Source: Prevotella sp. (GTDB lineage: Bacteria; Bacteroidota; Bacteroidia; Bacteroidales; Bacteroidaceae). Taken from it: a stretch of 64,000 nucleotides of DNA. The notes under the pieces are model-generated. The model worked only from the letters and a program-made list of their open reading frames with translations. It did no database searches and was not told the DNA's origin. Position 1 is the first letter of the stretch. Every line of letters starts with the position of its first letter. This document shows positions 63,569 through 64,000 of the stretch, in pieces. A program made the position numbers and the translations under genes. The stretch lies in NCBI GenBank assembly GCA_016291495.1, contig JAEEXI010000001.1:124001-188000 (forward strand), read 5' to 3'.

Positions 63569-64000
63569 TTATACGTTCTGTGTCATCTGTCCTGTATATT
63601 CACGGAGCCGACTGATACTTCGGTGCATCAGGTTACGCACGCTCTGATAGTTGATGCCCATGATACGGCAGATGTCTTCGTATTTCCGTTGCTCGATATA
63701 GTACAGGTTGATGATCTGACGCTGACGGGGCGACAACTTCTCGAAGAATTTCTCCACATTGTTTGTGAGTTCCTGTTGCTGTTCCATCCGTTCCTGGTTA
63801 TATTCCTCGTATTCGGCAACAGCCTGCATATTGGCATCATTGACCTCGTCACCAGTAATCTTGCCGTTGCGGCGGAATTCGTCATGGATACGGTTGCGCA
63901 GGGAGATAAAGAGATAACTATCCACGTTGTCTATCGGTCCCAGATTCTCCCGTCGGGTAAAAAGTTTCACAAAGACGTCCTGTATGCAGTCCTTGAGCAT
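63569..64000 (-). CDS. ECF-type RNA polymerase sigma-70 family factor, N-terminus beyond window
   Basis: DCIQDVFVKLFTRRENLGPIDNVDSYLFISLRNRIHDEFRR...LSPRQRQIINLYYIEQRKYEDICRIMGINYQSVRNLMHRSISRLRE (sigma region 2 and 4). Confidence 0.9.
   Translation of the reverse strand: MLKDCIQDVFVKLFTRRENLGPIDNVDSYLFISLRNRIHDEFRRNGKITGDEVNDANMQAVAEYEEYNQERMEQQQELTNNVEKFFEKLSPRQRQIINLYYIEQRKYEDICRIMGINYQSVRNLMHRSISRLREYTGQMTQNV

Overview
The window is a dense Bacteroidales (Prevotella-like) carbohydrate catabolic island, about 64 kb with roughly 30 genes in five transcription blocks. Its gene content closely matches the known rhamnogalacturonan-II (RG-II) degradome: PL1 lyase, a GH43-GH143-GH142-like fusion, CE19-like esterase, GH95, GH140, GH78 plus sialidase-like fusion, several GH2, GH31, two GH141-like, DUF5703-GH78 fusion, SGNH acetylesterase, GH106, GH137-GH2-malectin fusion, GH138-like, cytosolic-looking GH78, GH127, and TIM-barrel-DUF3826. 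Linked sugar metabolism genes are a FucI-like isomerase, an FGGY kinase and a split transketolase (candidate D-apiose pathway), plus a DapA-family aldolase with a sodium symporter (candidate 2-keto-3-deoxy acid pathway). An ECF sigma factor lies at the right edge. No SusC/SusD pair is in the window. The least explained feature is a set of short tandem arrays with strict 7-bp periodicity (also 8, 9, 11, 21 and 22 bp) in coding regions, one signal peptide and intergenic gaps. Three of them share a flanking core, GCGGTAGCAAATT. A second dispersed class is small hairpins with 3-nt loops (GYTGCGAYnnnRTCGCARC) embedded in coding sequences. All family calls come from reading motifs and gene order; no database search was run.
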